64,000 nucleotides of DNA, taken from the NCBI GenBank assembly GCA_003507655.1, contig DNUZ01000007.1, positions 3,567 through 67,566 of the forward strand, in the 5' to 3' direction. The position numbers and the translations under genes were made by a program. Below are positions 43,370 to 52,961 of the stretch, piece by piece. The notes under the pieces were generated by a model, which was not told the origin of the DNA, did not search any database, and saw only the letters and a list, made by a program, of their open reading frames with translations. This stretch comes from Lachnospiraceae bacterium (GTDB lineage: Bacteria > Bacillota > Clostridia > Lachnospirales > Lachnospiraceae). Every line of letters begins with the position of its first letter. Positions within the stretch are counted from its first letter, which is position 1.

Positions 43370-45601
43370 ATGGCATTATATGCAGATATTATCATTGATA
43401 TCTCATTAGAAAAATTAGATAGAACATTTCAGTATCTGGTGCCGGCAGAATTAGAACAGGACATTGGGATCGGAATGCCCATCGAAGTGCCGTTTGGAAA
43501 AGGAAGCAGAAGGATCACGGGTTATGTGGTGAATCTGACCACCGAACCTTCCTTTGATCCTGCGAAAATTAAACCTATATTTAATATTAAGACGGATGGG
43601 ATACCGATCGAGGCGGAGCTGATCTCTTTAGCGGCATGGATGCGCAAAAACTATGGCGGGACCATGAACCAGGCACTTAAGACCGTGCTTCCGATCAAGC
43701 GGAAAGAGAATGAAAAACAAAAGCAGACGATCGCCTTAGCATTAGAGCCGCAGGCGGCGAGAACTCTTTTTTTAGAAAAAAACAGTAAGAACAGTGTGGC
43801 AAGGGAACGGTTATTAGAAGCCCTGATCGAACAGGGAGAGCTGCCAAAAGAGATCATTACGAAAAAGCTCGGAGTCTCTACCGCAGTCATCCATGCCTTA
43901 GAAGAACAGGGGATCGTAAAGACCATTTCTAAGAGGGATTACCGGAATCCGGTGGCGCATCTCAAAAAGAGCGGAAATGTTACAGTCTTAAATGCTGCCC
44001 AGCAAAACGTAGTGGACACTGTCTGGGAACAGATGAAAAACCAACAGCCAAAGACCTACCTTTTGCATGGTGTTACGGGAAGCGGTAAGACAGAAGTCTA
44101 TATGGAACTGATCGCAAGAACGGTGGCGCAGGGAAAACAGGCCATCGTTCTGATCCCGGAGATCGCCTTAACTTATCAGACAGTCATGCGGTTTTATAAC
44201 CGTTTTGGCGAGCGGGTCTCGATCCTGAATTCAAGACTTTCTTTAGGGGAGCGTTTTGACCAGTATCAGCGGGCAAAAAATGGAGAAATTGATGTCATGA
44301 TCGGTCCGCGTTCGGCATTGTTCACACCGTTTTCAAATTTAGGCATTATGATAATAGATGAGGAACATGAGACTTCTTATAAAAGTGAGACCGTTCCAAG
44401 GTATCATGCCAGAGAAGTAGCGGCAAAGCGGGCAGAGTTGTGCGGTGCAACGTTAGTATTAGGTTCCGCAACGCCATCCTTAGAGAGTTATTATAAGGCA
44501 AAAAAAGGCGAGTACACACTGTTAGAACTGACCGAGCGGGTACAGAACCGCCCACTTCCCGTATGTCATGTCATCGACTTGAGGGATGAATTAAAGCAGG
44601 GAAACCGTTCCATCCTAAGTGTAAAACTGCAGGAATTGATGGAAGAAAGGCTGCATAAAGGCGAACAGATGATGCTTTTTTTAAACCGCAGGGGCTTAGC
44701 GGGATTTGTGTCCTGCCGTGCCTGTGGAAATGTTATCAAATGCCCGCATTGTGATGTTTCGTTAAGCCAGCATCAGGGCGGCAGACTCATCTGCCATTAC
44801 TGCGGCTATGAAACAGAACAGCCAAAGGTCTGTCCGGCATGTGGTTCTAAATATATCGGTGGTTTTAAGGCGGGGACACAAAAGATCGAAGAGATCGTAA
44901 AAAAACGTTTTCCCGAGGCGAGAACGATCCGCATGGATATGGATACGACACGGACAAAAGACGGATATGAGAAGATCTTATCTGCATTTTCAAACAGGGA
45001 GGCAGATATCCTGATCGGGACCCAGATGATCGTAAAAGGACATGATTTTCCAAATGTGACCTTAGTAGGAGTCCTAGCGGCAGATATGTCACTCTATATC
45101 CATGACTATCATTCCGCAGAGCGTACATTCCAGCTTTTAACGCAGGCGGCAGGAAGAGCAGGCAGGGGAAGTGAACCGGGCGAGGTGGTCATCCAGACTT
45201 ATACACCGGAACACTACAGTATCGAGGCGGCAAAGGAACAGGATTACCGGATGTTCTACGAACAGGAGATCCGCTACCGGGATCTTTTGAATTATCCGCC
45301 GGTCTGGAATCTTTTAGTCATACTGATTTCTTCGAGAGAGGAAGAAAACGGTACCAAAGCGGCAGAGCAGATAGAAAAAAAGATCGCACAGATGCAACTA
45401 AAGACCGTGGCAGTCATCGGGCCGACAGAGCCGGCAGTTGCAAAGATCAATGATATTTATCGCAAGGTCCTCTATCTAAAATGTGGAAATTATGATACAT
45501 TAGTGGAGATAAAGGACAGCTTAGAACAATATTTAGAAAAAGAACCGTTTGGGAACGGGATTGGCATACAGTTTGATTTCAATCCGGTACATGGGTTTTA
45601 G
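43370..45601 (+). CDS. priA: Primosomal protein N' (replication restart helicase)
   Basis: A 743-residue DEAH-type helicase that reloads the replisome at stalled forks. An N-terminal 3'-DNA-binding domain (ADIIIDISLEKLDRTFQYLVP) is followed by Walker A GVTGSGKTEVYMEL, the DEEH box, GSATPSLES, eight zinc cysteines (CRACGNVIKCPHC and CHYCGYETEQPKVCPACG), and the C-terminal TQMIVKGHDFPNVTLVG and QAAGRAGR motifs. All parts are intact. The start is 3 bp after the murE stop, and def follows, as in many Firmicutes. Confidence 0.97.
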   Translation: MALYADIIIDISLEKLDRTFQYLVPAELEQDIGIGMPIEVPFGKGSRRITGYVVNLTTEPSFDPAKIKPIFNIKTDGIPIEAELISLAAWMRKNYGGTMNQALKTVLPIKRKENEKQKQTIALALEPQAARTLFLEKNSKNSVARERLLEALIEQGELPKEIITKKLGVSTAVIHALEEQGIVKTISKRDYRNPVAHLKKSGNVTVLNAAQQNVVDTVWEQMKNQQPKTYLLHGVTGSGKTEVYMELIARTVAQGKQAIVLIPEIALTYQTVMRFYNRFGERVSILNSRLSLGERFDQYQRAKNGEIDVMIGPRSALFTPFSNLGIMIIDEEHETSYKSETVPRYHAREVAAKRAELCGATLVLGSATPSLESYYKAKKGEYTLLELTERVQNRPLPVCHVIDLRDELKQGNRSILSVKLQELMEERLHKGEQMMLFLNRRGLAGFVSCRACGNVIKCPHCDVSLSQHQGGRLICHYCGYETEQPKVCPACGSKYIGGFKAGTQKIEEIVKKRFPEARTIRMDMDTTRTKDGYEKILSAFSNREADILIGTQMIVKGHDFPNVTLVGVLAADMSLYIHDYHSAERTFQLLTQAAGRAGRGSEPGEVVIQTYTPEHYSIEAAKEQDYRMFYEQEIRYRDLLNYPPVWNLLVILISSREEENGTKAAEQIEKKIAQMQLKTVAVIGPTEPAVAKINDIYRKVLYLKCGNYDTLVEIKDSLEQYLEKEPFGNGIGIQFDFNPVHGF

Positions 45602-45623
45602 ACAGGAGAAAGAGAGGGACATT

Positions 45624-46100
45624 ATGGCACTTAGAACCATTCGTATTCAGGGAGATGAAGTATTAAATAAACGATGCAGAGAGGTAACGGAGATGACTCC
45701 GAGAATAGCAACGCTGATCGAGGACATGATAGAAACGATGGATCATGCAAACGGCGTAGGACTTGCGGCATGCCAGGTCGGCATCTTAAAGCGTATCGTA
45801 GTCATTGATGTAGGAGACGGACCGATCGTATTGATCAATCCGGAGATCTTAGAGACAGAGGGCAGCCAGACCGGAGATGAGGGATGCTTAAGCCTTCCTG
45901 GAAAAGCAGGAGTAGTCACCAGACCAAATTATGTCAAAGTGCGGGCATTAGATGAAAATATGGTAGAGCGTGAATTAGAAGGTACAGAGCTTCTTGCAAG
46001 AGCATTCTGCCATGAAATAGACCACTTAGACGGACATCTGTATACAGAGCTGGTAGAAGGTGATCTGTTTGATGTGCGTTATGAGGAAGAAGAGGAATAG
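45624..46100 (+). CDS. def: Peptide deformylase
   Basis: A 158-residue metalloenzyme that removes formyl from nascent N-termini. The three signatures are GVGLAACQVG, EGCLSLPG and the metal site HEIDHLDG. The ATG at 45624 follows AGAGAGGG; a longer in-frame reading from 45549 lies inside priA. It neighbours fmt, which adds the formyl group to initiator tRNA, so opposite steps of the formyl cycle share a transcript. Confidence 0.96.
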   Translation: MALRTIRIQGDEVLNKRCREVTEMTPRIATLIEDMIETMDHANGVGLAACQVGILKRIVVIDVGDGPIVLINPEILETEGSQTGDEGCLSLPGKAGVVTRPNYVKVRALDENMVERELEGTELLARAFCHEIDHLDGHLYTELVEGDLFDVRYEEEEE

Positions 46101-46102
46101 AC

Positions 46103-47041
46103 ATGAGATTGATTTTTATGGGAACACCGGATTTTGCGGTGGGGACATTAGAAGCGCTGATCGAGGCAGGACATGAGGTAGCTCTGGTGGTCACACAGCC
46201 GGATAAACCGCGTGGAAGAAGTAAAAAACTGCAATATCCGCCGGTAAAAGAAGCAGCTCTTGCACATAATATAGAGGTATTCCAGCCAAAACGTGTGAGA
46301 GAAGCAGAAAGCATCGAATATCTGAAAAAATATCAGCCGGACTGTATTGTCGTTGTGGCATTTGGACAGATTCTGCCAAAAGAGATTTTAGAAATGCCAA
46401 AATACTGCTGTGTGAACGTTCATGCATCCCTGCTTCCGAAATACCGTGGAGCAGCACCGATCCAGTGGGCAGTCATCAATGGAGAAAAAGTCAGCGGCGT
46501 GACCACGATGCGTATGGATGAGGGACTCGATACCGGAGATATGATCTTAAAAGAAGAGGTGACACTTGCACCAGATGAAACCGGAGGAAGCCTGTTCGAC
46601 CGTTTAGCCGAGGTTGGAGCTAAGTTAGCAGTTCAGACTTTACAGGCACTTGAAGATGGAACGGCAGAATTTACACCGCAGGATCACGAGAAAGCAACAC
46701 AGGTAGGCATGATAAAGAAATCCTTCGGAGAGATGGACTTTACAAAGAGTGCCGTAGAATTAGAACGTCTGATCCGTGGACTGAATCCTTGGCCGGGAAC
46801 TTATACCGAATATCAGGGAAAAACCTTAAAAATCTGGGGTGCGACAGTGGAAGATGGTGGTGATCCGTCAAAGGCAGGCACAATCGTAAACGTCAAAAAG
46901 CACAGCTTTGGCATCCAGACAAAAGATGGTATTTTAGTTCCGACCGAGATACAGTTAGAGGGCAAAAAACGGATGACCGCAGAGGCATTCTTATGTGGTG
47001 TTTCGCTCGAAGAAGGAACTGTGCTTGGCACAAATGCCTAG
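46103..47041 (+). CDS. fmt: Methionyl-tRNA formyltransferase
   Basis: A 312-residue enzyme that formylates Met-tRNA(fMet) using 10-formyl-tetrahydrofolate. N-terminal FMGTPDFAVGTLEAL, VVTQPDKPRGR, the catalytic NVHASLLPKYRGAAPIQWA (Asn, His) with later GDTGDMI-like DTGDMIL, and a C-terminal OB-like domain (IRGLNPWPGTY) are all present. It starts 2 bp after def. Length is standard. Confidence 0.97.
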   Translation: MRLIFMGTPDFAVGTLEALIEAGHEVALVVTQPDKPRGRSKKLQYPPVKEAALAHNIEVFQPKRVREAESIEYLKKYQPDCIVVVAFGQILPKEILEMPKYCCVNVHASLLPKYRGAAPIQWAVINGEKVSGVTTMRMDEGLDTGDMILKEEVTLAPDETGGSLFDRLAEVGAKLAVQTLQALEDGTAEFTPQDHEKATQVGMIKKSFGEMDFTKSAVELERLIRGLNPWPGTYTEYQGKTLKIWGATVEDGGDPSKAGTIVNVKKHSFGIQTKDGILVPTEIQLEGKKRMTAEAFLCGVSLEEGTVLGTNA

Positions 47042-47117
47042 AGAGTTTGCTTAAAAGACACTCATAAAAACAGTATCAGAAAAAAAGCACAAAATATTAG
47101 AAACAGGAGGAATTCAT

Positions 47118-47816
47118 ATGTACTACTGGTGGGACCCAACTTACATTCTTGTAGTGATCGGAGCGATCATTTGTCTGATCGCATCTGCAAGAGTCAAAAC
47201 CACTTATGCAAAATATTCAAAATACCGCAGTATGTCAGGACTGACCGGAGCACAGGCGGCGGAGCGGATCTTACACGATGCCGGCATCTATGATGTGCAG
47301 GTCGGACATATTTCAGGAAACCTGACAGACCATTACAATCCAAAGACCAAGGTGTTAAACCTTTCCGACAGTGTCTATGGAAGCACTTCTGTAGCAGCGA
47401 TCGGTGTGGCAGCACATGAATGTGGTCATGCGATCCAGCATCAGACCGGATATTTTCCACTGACATTGCGTGGAAATTTAGTACCGGTGGCAAACTTTGG
47501 CTCCACTATGGCATGGCCGTTGATCATTATCGGACTGTTCTTTAACAGCAGTACCGGAAGTTTTCTGATCCAGCTTGGAATCATTTTCTTCTCTTTAGCA
47601 GTACTGTTTCAGTTAGTGACACTTCCGGTAGAGTTCAATGCGTCTAACCGTGCATTGCATATCTTAGGAACCACAAATATGCTTCAGGATGATGAATTGA
47701 AGTATACAAGACGGGTATTAAGAGCAGCGGCACTGACCTATGTGGCGAGTGCGGCAGCAGCGATCCTGCAGCTACTTCGTCTGATCATCTTATTTGGAGG
47801 AAATGACCGTGACTGA
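47118..47816 (+). CDS. YugP-like membrane zinc metallopeptidase
   Basis: A 232-residue protein with an N-terminal helix (YILVVIGAIICLIASARV), a metalloprotease core carrying AAHECGHAIQHQTGYFPL (HExxH with second-site residues), and hydrophobic helices at about 120-165 and 195-225. Conserved VGHISGNLTDHYNPKTKVLNLS is typical. The family (DUF2281/peptidase M-like, B. subtilis YugP) has no firmly known substrate. AGGAGG precedes the ATG. It is regularly found between fmt and rsmB in Clostridia. Confidence 0.92.
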   Translation: MYYWWDPTYILVVIGAIICLIASARVKTTYAKYSKYRSMSGLTGAQAAERILHDAGIYDVQVGHISGNLTDHYNPKTKVLNLSDSVYGSTSVAAIGVAAHECGHAIQHQTGYFPLTLRGNLVPVANFGSTMAWPLIIIGLFFNSSTGSFLIQLGIIFFSLAVLFQLVTLPVEFNASNRALHILGTTNMLQDDELKYTRRVLRAAALTYVASAAAAILQLLRLIILFGGNDRD

Positions 47817-49125
47817 TAAGACAGACACGAGAGAGATTGTACTCGACATCCTTTTAGCAGTAACAAGGGATGGCGAGTACAGTCATATTGCGTTAAAAAA
47901 CACACTGGACAAATACCAGTATTTAGAAAAAAGAGAACGTGCCTTCCTTACAAAAGTAGTAGAGGGAACGTTAGAATACCAGATTCGGATAGATTATATC
48001 ATCAATACATTTTCCAATACAAAAGTACATAAAATGAAACCGGTCATCCGCTGCATCCTAAGGAGTGCGGTCTATCAGATCTGCTTTTTAGATGGAGTGC
48101 CGGATTCTGCTGCCTGCAATGAGGCAGTGAAGTTGGCAAAAAAACGTGGGTTCCATACATTAAAAGGTTTTGTCAACGGAGTGCTTAGAAATATCGCAAG
48201 AAATAAAGAGAACATCACCTATCCGGAGAAAGAAAAAGAACCGGTCGCGTATCTTTCCGTTATCTACTCCCTTCCGGAGTGGTTAGTCCGTCAGTGGAAG
48301 GATGAATATGGAATGGAGCGTACCGAGCAGATGGCGGCGGCATTTTTGACAGAGCAGCCGACCACGGTGCGGATCAATACTGAACGCATCACGAAACAAG
48401 AATTGATAGACCGGCTGCAAAGCGAAGGTGTCAGGGTATCGGAAGCTGTGCAGATGGAGGATGCCTTATTCCTGTCCGGTTATGATTATCTGAATAAGCT
48501 AAAGAGCTTTCAGGAAGGACTTTTTTATGTACAGGACATCAGTTCCATGACAGCGGCAAAGGAAGCAGGAGCAAAAGAGCAGGATGTGGTCTTAGACCTC
48601 TGCGCCGCGCCGGGTGGTAAAAGCATTTATGTGGCACAACAGATGCATGGAAAGGGACGTGTCATCGCAAGGGATCTGACACCACAGAAAGTCTTTTTGA
48701 TCGAAGAAAATATCAGAAGATGTCAGGTATCTAATATGCAGGCAGAGTGCGCGGATGCAAGGATTTTTGATGCGGCATGGGAGAAAAAAGCAGATGTCGT
48801 GATCGCAGATCTGCCGTGTTCGGGACTTGGTGTGATAGGCAGAAAAAAAGATATCAAATATAAGATGACCGTAGAAAAAGAGGCAGAGCTTGTGGCACTG
48901 CAAAGGGAAATCCTAAAAAATGCAGTGCGTTATGTCAAACCGGGCGGAACACTTCTTTACAGTACCTGTACGATCCATAAAGCGGAAAATGAGGAAAATG
49001 TCAGGTGGCTGTCAGAGCAGTACCCGGAACTGGAAGTAGAACTGCAAAAGCAGATTTTTCCAGGAGAAGAAGGAAATGACGGATTCTTTGTTGCAAGGAT
49101 GAAAAAAGGAAAGAAACATGAGTGA
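47809..49125 (+). CDS. rsmB: 16S rRNA m5C967 methyltransferase
   Basis: A 438-residue enzyme. The N-terminal NusB-like RNA-binding domain (about residues 1-140) is followed by a class I methyltransferase with LDLCAAPGGKSIYVAQ, the catalytic LPCSGLGVIGRKKDIKY and LLYSTCTIHKAENEE cysteines. The GTG at 47809 lies eight nt after GGAGG; the ATG at 47803 is only two nt from it and is less likely. The start overlaps the previous stop by 8 bp. It methylates C967 (E. coli numbering) of 16S rRNA. Confidence 0.94.
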   Translation: MTDKTDTREIVLDILLAVTRDGEYSHIALKNTLDKYQYLEKRERAFLTKVVEGTLEYQIRIDYIINTFSNTKVHKMKPVIRCILRSAVYQICFLDGVPDSAACNEAVKLAKKRGFHTLKGFVNGVLRNIARNKENITYPEKEKEPVAYLSVIYSLPEWLVRQWKDEYGMERTEQMAAAFLTEQPTTVRINTERITKQELIDRLQSEGVRVSEAVQMEDALFLSGYDYLNKLKSFQEGLFYVQDISSMTAAKEAGAKEQDVVLDLCAAPGGKSIYVAQQMHGKGRVIARDLTPQKVFLIEENIRRCQVSNMQAECADARIFDAAWEKKADVVIADLPCSGLGVIGRKKDIKYKMTVEKEAELVALQREILKNAVRYVKPGGTLLYSTCTIHKAENEENVRWLSEQYPELEVELQKQIFPGEEGNDGFFVARMKKGKKHE

Positions 49126-50176
49126 GATACAGAGTGAAAATCATAGAAAAACAGACATCAAATCCATGGATTTAGCAGAATTGAAAGCGTTTATGACATC
49201 CATTGGAGAAAAGCCGTTCCGGGCATCCCAGATCTATCAGTGGATGCATGTCCGCCATGTGAGCAGCTGGGATGAGATGACGAATTTATCAAAGGCACTT
49301 CGGGAAAAGTTAAAAGAGCAGGCAGAACTGACGGTCTTAGAGCCGGTGACCATTCAGACATCGAAACTGGATGGAACCAAAAAATATCTGTTCCGTCTGC
49401 CGGATGGAAATATGATAGAGAGCGTGCTGATGCGCTATAAACACGGCAATTCCGTCTGCATCTCCTCGCAGGCAGGCTGCCGTATGGGCTGCCGTTTCTG
49501 TGCGTCTACCTTAGACGGATTAGTCAGAGGACTGACTCCGGCAGAGATGTTAGAGCAGATTTACCGCGTAGGAGAAGACATCGGAGAGCGGATCTCCAAT
49601 GTGGTTGTGATGGGAACGGGAGAACCGTTAGACAACTACGAAAACCTGCTGCGTTTTATTACCATGCTGACCGATGAAAACGGCTTAAACATCAGCCAGA
49701 GAAATCTGACGGTATCCACCTGTGGCATTGTGCCGAAGATTAAGGAACTTGCCGAAGAAAAATTACAGATGACATTAGCACTTTCCCTGCATGCTTCAAA
49801 CCAGAAAAAGAGGCAGGAACTGATGCCGATCGCAAATAAGTATGACATCGAAGAAGTGATCGATGCCTGCAAATATTATTTTTCAAAGACAGGCAGGAGA
49901 GTGACCTTTGAGTACAGCTTAGTGGCAGGAGTCAATGATACAAAAGAGGATGCAGAGGAACTCAGCAGACTGATCCATGGAATGAACTGTCATGTGAATC
50001 TGATACCGGTCAACCCAATCAAAGAGCGGAATTATAAGCAGCCGGATCATACGGCAACAGAGAAATTCAAAATAGAACTTGAAAAAAATGCAATAAATGT
50101 TACTATTAGAAGGGAAATGGGCAGAGACATAGATGGTGCCTGTGGACAATTGAGAAAGAGATATACAGAAGGGTAG
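49118..50176 (+). CDS. rlmN: Dual-specificity 23S rRNA/tRNA adenine C2-methyltransferase
   Basis: A 352-residue radical SAM enzyme that methylates A2503 of 23S rRNA and A37 of some tRNAs. The cluster motif is CRMGCRFCAST (Cys triad). GTGEPLDNY is the SAM-binding GGE-like motif, and the C-terminal GRDIDGACGQLR includes the methyl-accepting Cys. The N-terminal ASQIYQWMHVRHV helix binds tRNA. The start overlaps rsmB by 8 bp. Standard length. Confidence 0.97.
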   Translation: MSEIQSENHRKTDIKSMDLAELKAFMTSIGEKPFRASQIYQWMHVRHVSSWDEMTNLSKALREKLKEQAELTVLEPVTIQTSKLDGTKKYLFRLPDGNMIESVLMRYKHGNSVCISSQAGCRMGCRFCASTLDGLVRGLTPAEMLEQIYRVGEDIGERISNVVVMGTGEPLDNYENLLRFITMLTDENGLNISQRNLTVSTCGIVPKIKELAEEKLQMTLALSLHASNQKKRQELMPIANKYDIEEVIDACKYYFSKTGRRVTFEYSLVAGVNDTKEDAEELSRLIHGMNCHVNLIPVNPIKERNYKQPDHTATEKFKIELEKNAINVTIRREMGRDIDGACGQLRKRYTEG

Positions 50177-50188
50177 GCGAAACAGGGA

Positions 50189-50911
50189 ATGAAGACATTT
50201 TCGATATCAGACATCGGAAAGAGAAGAGAAATGAATCAGGATTATATGTATACATCGGAGAATGCCGTTGGAAATTTGCCGAACCTTTTTATTGTAGCAG
50301 ATGGGATGGGCGGACACAAAGCAGGTGAGTATGCATCCAGATATACGGTAGAAAGTATCGTAGAGAGTATTGAAAAGGATGAGAGAACCGAACCGGTGGA
50401 GGTCATCGAGCATGCCATCTGTAAAGCAAATGAGGAACTGATAAAAAAAGCAGCCGGTGATGAGGCAATGTCCGGCATGGGGACTACGGTTGTTGTAGTG
50501 ACAGTAATCGGGGAAAAGGCATGGGTTGCCAATGTTGGTGACAGCAGAATGTATGTTGTCGGCAAAGAGATCAAACAGGTGACCAGAGACCATTCCTTAG
50601 TAGAGGAAATGGTACGCATGGGCGAGATTGCAAAAGATGCAGCAAAAGATCATCCCGACAAGAATATCATTACAAGAGCTGTAGGAGCAGCAGACAAAGT
50701 AGTAGCGGATTTCTTTCAGGTGAATTTAGAACCGCAGGATTACATATTGATCTGTACGGACGGATTGACAAACATGGTAGAGGACCAGGACATCCGAAGC
50801 ATCATCAACAGTCAGAGAGACGTTGCGGAGTGCGCGGAGAGATTAGTCCGGACAGCAAATGACAATGGGGGAAAGGATAATATCACGGTGGTTGTTATAG
50901 AACCGTTTTAG
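50189..50911 (+). CDS. prpC: PP2C-family Ser/Thr phosphatase (PrpC/Stp)
   Basis: A 240-residue metal-dependent phosphatase. The metal-binding signatures are SDIGKRREMNQDYM, FIVADGMGGHKAGEYAS and VANVGDSRMYV, then LICTDGLTNM and GGKDNITVVV. It reverses phosphorylation by the kinase encoded immediately downstream, a pair found in this place across Firmicutes. Substrates include cell-wall and translation proteins in known cases. Confidence 0.96.
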   Translation: MKTFSISDIGKRREMNQDYMYTSENAVGNLPNLFIVADGMGGHKAGEYASRYTVESIVESIEKDERTEPVEVIEHAICKANEELIKKAAGDEAMSGMGTTVVVVTVIGEKAWVANVGDSRMYVVGKEIKQVTRDHSLVEEMVRMGEIAKDAAKDHPDKNIITRAVGAADKVVADFFQVNLEPQDYILICTDGLTNMVEDQDIRSIINSQRDVAECAERLVRTANDNGGKDNITVVVIEPF

Positions 50912-50925
50912 ACGAGGTGGAAAGA

Positions 50926-52953
50926 ATGCTAACAGAAGGAATGTTTATAGATGATCGTTATGAGATCGTAGGAAAAATAGGTGCGGGCGGAATGTCGGAT
51001 GTCTATAAGGCAAAAGACCATACATTAGGACGTTTCGTTGCGATTAAAGTATTAAAACAGGAATTTTCAGAGGATGTTAATTTTGTAACAAAGTTCCGTA
51101 CTGAGGCGCAGTCAGCAGCGGGCTTAGAGCATCCGAATATTGTCAATATTTATGACGTAGGAAGTCAGGAGGGGATGTACTACATTATCATGGAATATGT
51201 AGAAGGCATTACCTTAAAGACTTATATTGAGAAAAAAGGACAGCTTACTTTTAAAGAGGCGATCAGTATTGCCATTCAGGTAGGCAGAGGAATTGAGGCT
51301 GCCCATAAGAAAAATATCATTCACAGGGATATCAAACCGCAGAATATCATGATCTCCACAGAGGGAAAAGTCAAAGTCATGGACTTTGGTATTGCAAGAG
51401 CGGCAACATCAAATACCATTAATTCGGATGTGATGGGTTCTGTCCATTATTCTTCCCCGGAGCAGGCAAGAAACGGTTTTGTGGATGGCAGAAGTGACAT
51501 CTACTCCTTAGGAATCGTGATGTACGAAATGGTGACAGGACGTGTACCGTTTGACGGAGATACCACTGTAGCCGTGGCAATCCAGCATTTGCAGGAAGAA
51601 ATGGTAGCACCGAGTGCTTATGCACCAAATCTTCCGGTCAGCTTAGAAAAGATTATTTTAAAGTGTACACAGAAGAATGCAGACAGAAGATATCAGACCA
51701 TGGGCGATCTGTTATTGGATTTAAAGAAATCCCTGATCAATCCGGATGAAGATTTTGTGACATTGGTAGATCCGAATGTCGGCGGCGAGACAAGAAAATA
51801 TAATGATGAAGATTTAGAGCGCATCAAAAAAGAAGCAGAAAGCGTTTATTATGATCCGCAGGAAGAAGCGGAAGAGGATGAGGACGACGAAGAAGAGGAA
51901 GAATCCGAAGGCGAACTCAATCCGAAGATGGAAAAGGCTATGTCCATTGCAGGGATCGTTGCAGGTGTGATCATTGTCGGAATTGTCATCTGGCTGATCT
52001 TAAGTGTCAGTGGGATCGTAAAATTTGGTTCCTCCGGTAAAAAGGATGATACAAAAGAGGCGACAAAAACCGAGAAAGACAGCGAACAGGTCGAGATGAT
52101 CGATGTTACCGGAATGACCTATGAGGAAGCAAAAAAAGCATTAAATAAAATTGATCTAGGCATCAAAGACGGCGGCACACAGGCTTCCGAAAAATATGAT
52201 GCAGGAGAGATCATCTCCCAGAGTGAAGACAAAGGAGATATGATCAAGAAAAATACAACCATTGTCGTTGTGATGAGCAGTGGCGTGGGTGAAGTTTCCG
52301 TTCCGGATGTCAAGGGACTCGATGAGACATCCGCCATTAATAAACTGCAGGATAACGGATTTAAGTATTCAAGGGATTACGCAAACAGTGATACGGTAGC
52401 AAGCGGTCAGGTCATCTCCCAGACACCGGATGCAGGTGCCAAGGCAAAGAAGGGTGACAGTATCAGTATTGTTGTATCTCAGGGAAAAGCACCGGTCGTA
52501 GTTCCAAATGTGGTTGGAAAATCGGAGACAGATGCCAGAAACGAACTGTCAGGAGCAGGACTGACGGTAACAAGTGTTACCAAAGAGAACAGTGATACCG
52601 TTGCGGCAGGAAATGTCATCAGTCAGAGTATCGCAGATGGAAAATATGTCGATGCGGGAAGCAATATCAGTCTGGTCATCAGTGACGGACCAAAGATCAC
52701 TTATTATAAGTTCAGTGCCAAGATTACGGCACCAGCAGATAATGACAGTGTGGTAGGTGCAAGTATTGTATTAAAGGACTCTAATGGAGCAGTGTTAGAG
52801 CAGTGGAACAGTATTGCGATCGAATCCTTCCCATACTCGATCCAGAAAACAGATATCGCAGAAATGTCTTCCGGAAAACTTGAGATTACCTGGTCACTTT
52901 CTGACGGAACAGAGCAGAAACAGGTACAGGACGTTACATTTAACAAGCAGTAA
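50926..52953 (+). CDS. prkC: Ser/Thr protein kinase with PASTA domains (PrkC)
   Basis: A 675-residue membrane kinase. The ATG at 50926 has GAGGTGG six nt upstream. The kinase domain shows GAGGMSDVYKA, VAIKVL (Lys), HRDIKPQNIM, DFGIARA and GSVHYSSPEQA. A Glu/Asp-rich linker leads to one transmembrane helix (SIAGIVAGVIIVGIVIWLIL, about residues 342-361). Outside there are three PASTA repeats (starting about VEMIDVTGMTYEEAKK, VSVPDVKGLDETSA, VVVPNVVGKSETDA) that sense peptidoglycan fragments. A further 80-residue beta-rich C-terminal domain (TYYKFSAKITAPADNDSV) follows. Known roles are growth and spore germination control. Confidence 0.96.
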   Translation: MLTEGMFIDDRYEIVGKIGAGGMSDVYKAKDHTLGRFVAIKVLKQEFSEDVNFVTKFRTEAQSAAGLEHPNIVNIYDVGSQEGMYYIIMEYVEGITLKTYIEKKGQLTFKEAISIAIQVGRGIEAAHKKNIIHRDIKPQNIMISTEGKVKVMDFGIARAATSNTINSDVMGSVHYSSPEQARNGFVDGRSDIYSLGIVMYEMVTGRVPFDGDTTVAVAIQHLQEEMVAPSAYAPNLPVSLEKIILKCTQKNADRRYQTMGDLLLDLKKSLINPDEDFVTLVDPNVGGETRKYNDEDLERIKKEAESVYYDPQEEAEEDEDDEEEEESEGELNPKMEKAMSIAGIVAGVIIVGIVIWLILSVSGIVKFGSSGKKDDTKEATKTEKDSEQVEMIDVTGMTYEEAKKALNKIDLGIKDGGTQASEKYDAGEIISQSEDKGDMIKKNTTIVVVMSSGVGEVSVPDVKGLDETSAINKLQDNGFKYSRDYANSDTVASGQVISQTPDAGAKAKKGDSISIVVSQGKAPVVVPNVVGKSETDARNELSGAGLTVTSVTKENSDTVAAGNVISQSIADGKYVDAGSNISLVISDGPKITYYKFSAKITAPADNDSVVGASIVLKDSNGAVLEQWNSIAIESFPYSIQKTDIAEMSSGKLEITWSLSDGTEQKQVQDVTFNKQ

Positions 52954-52961
52954 GGAAAGAT

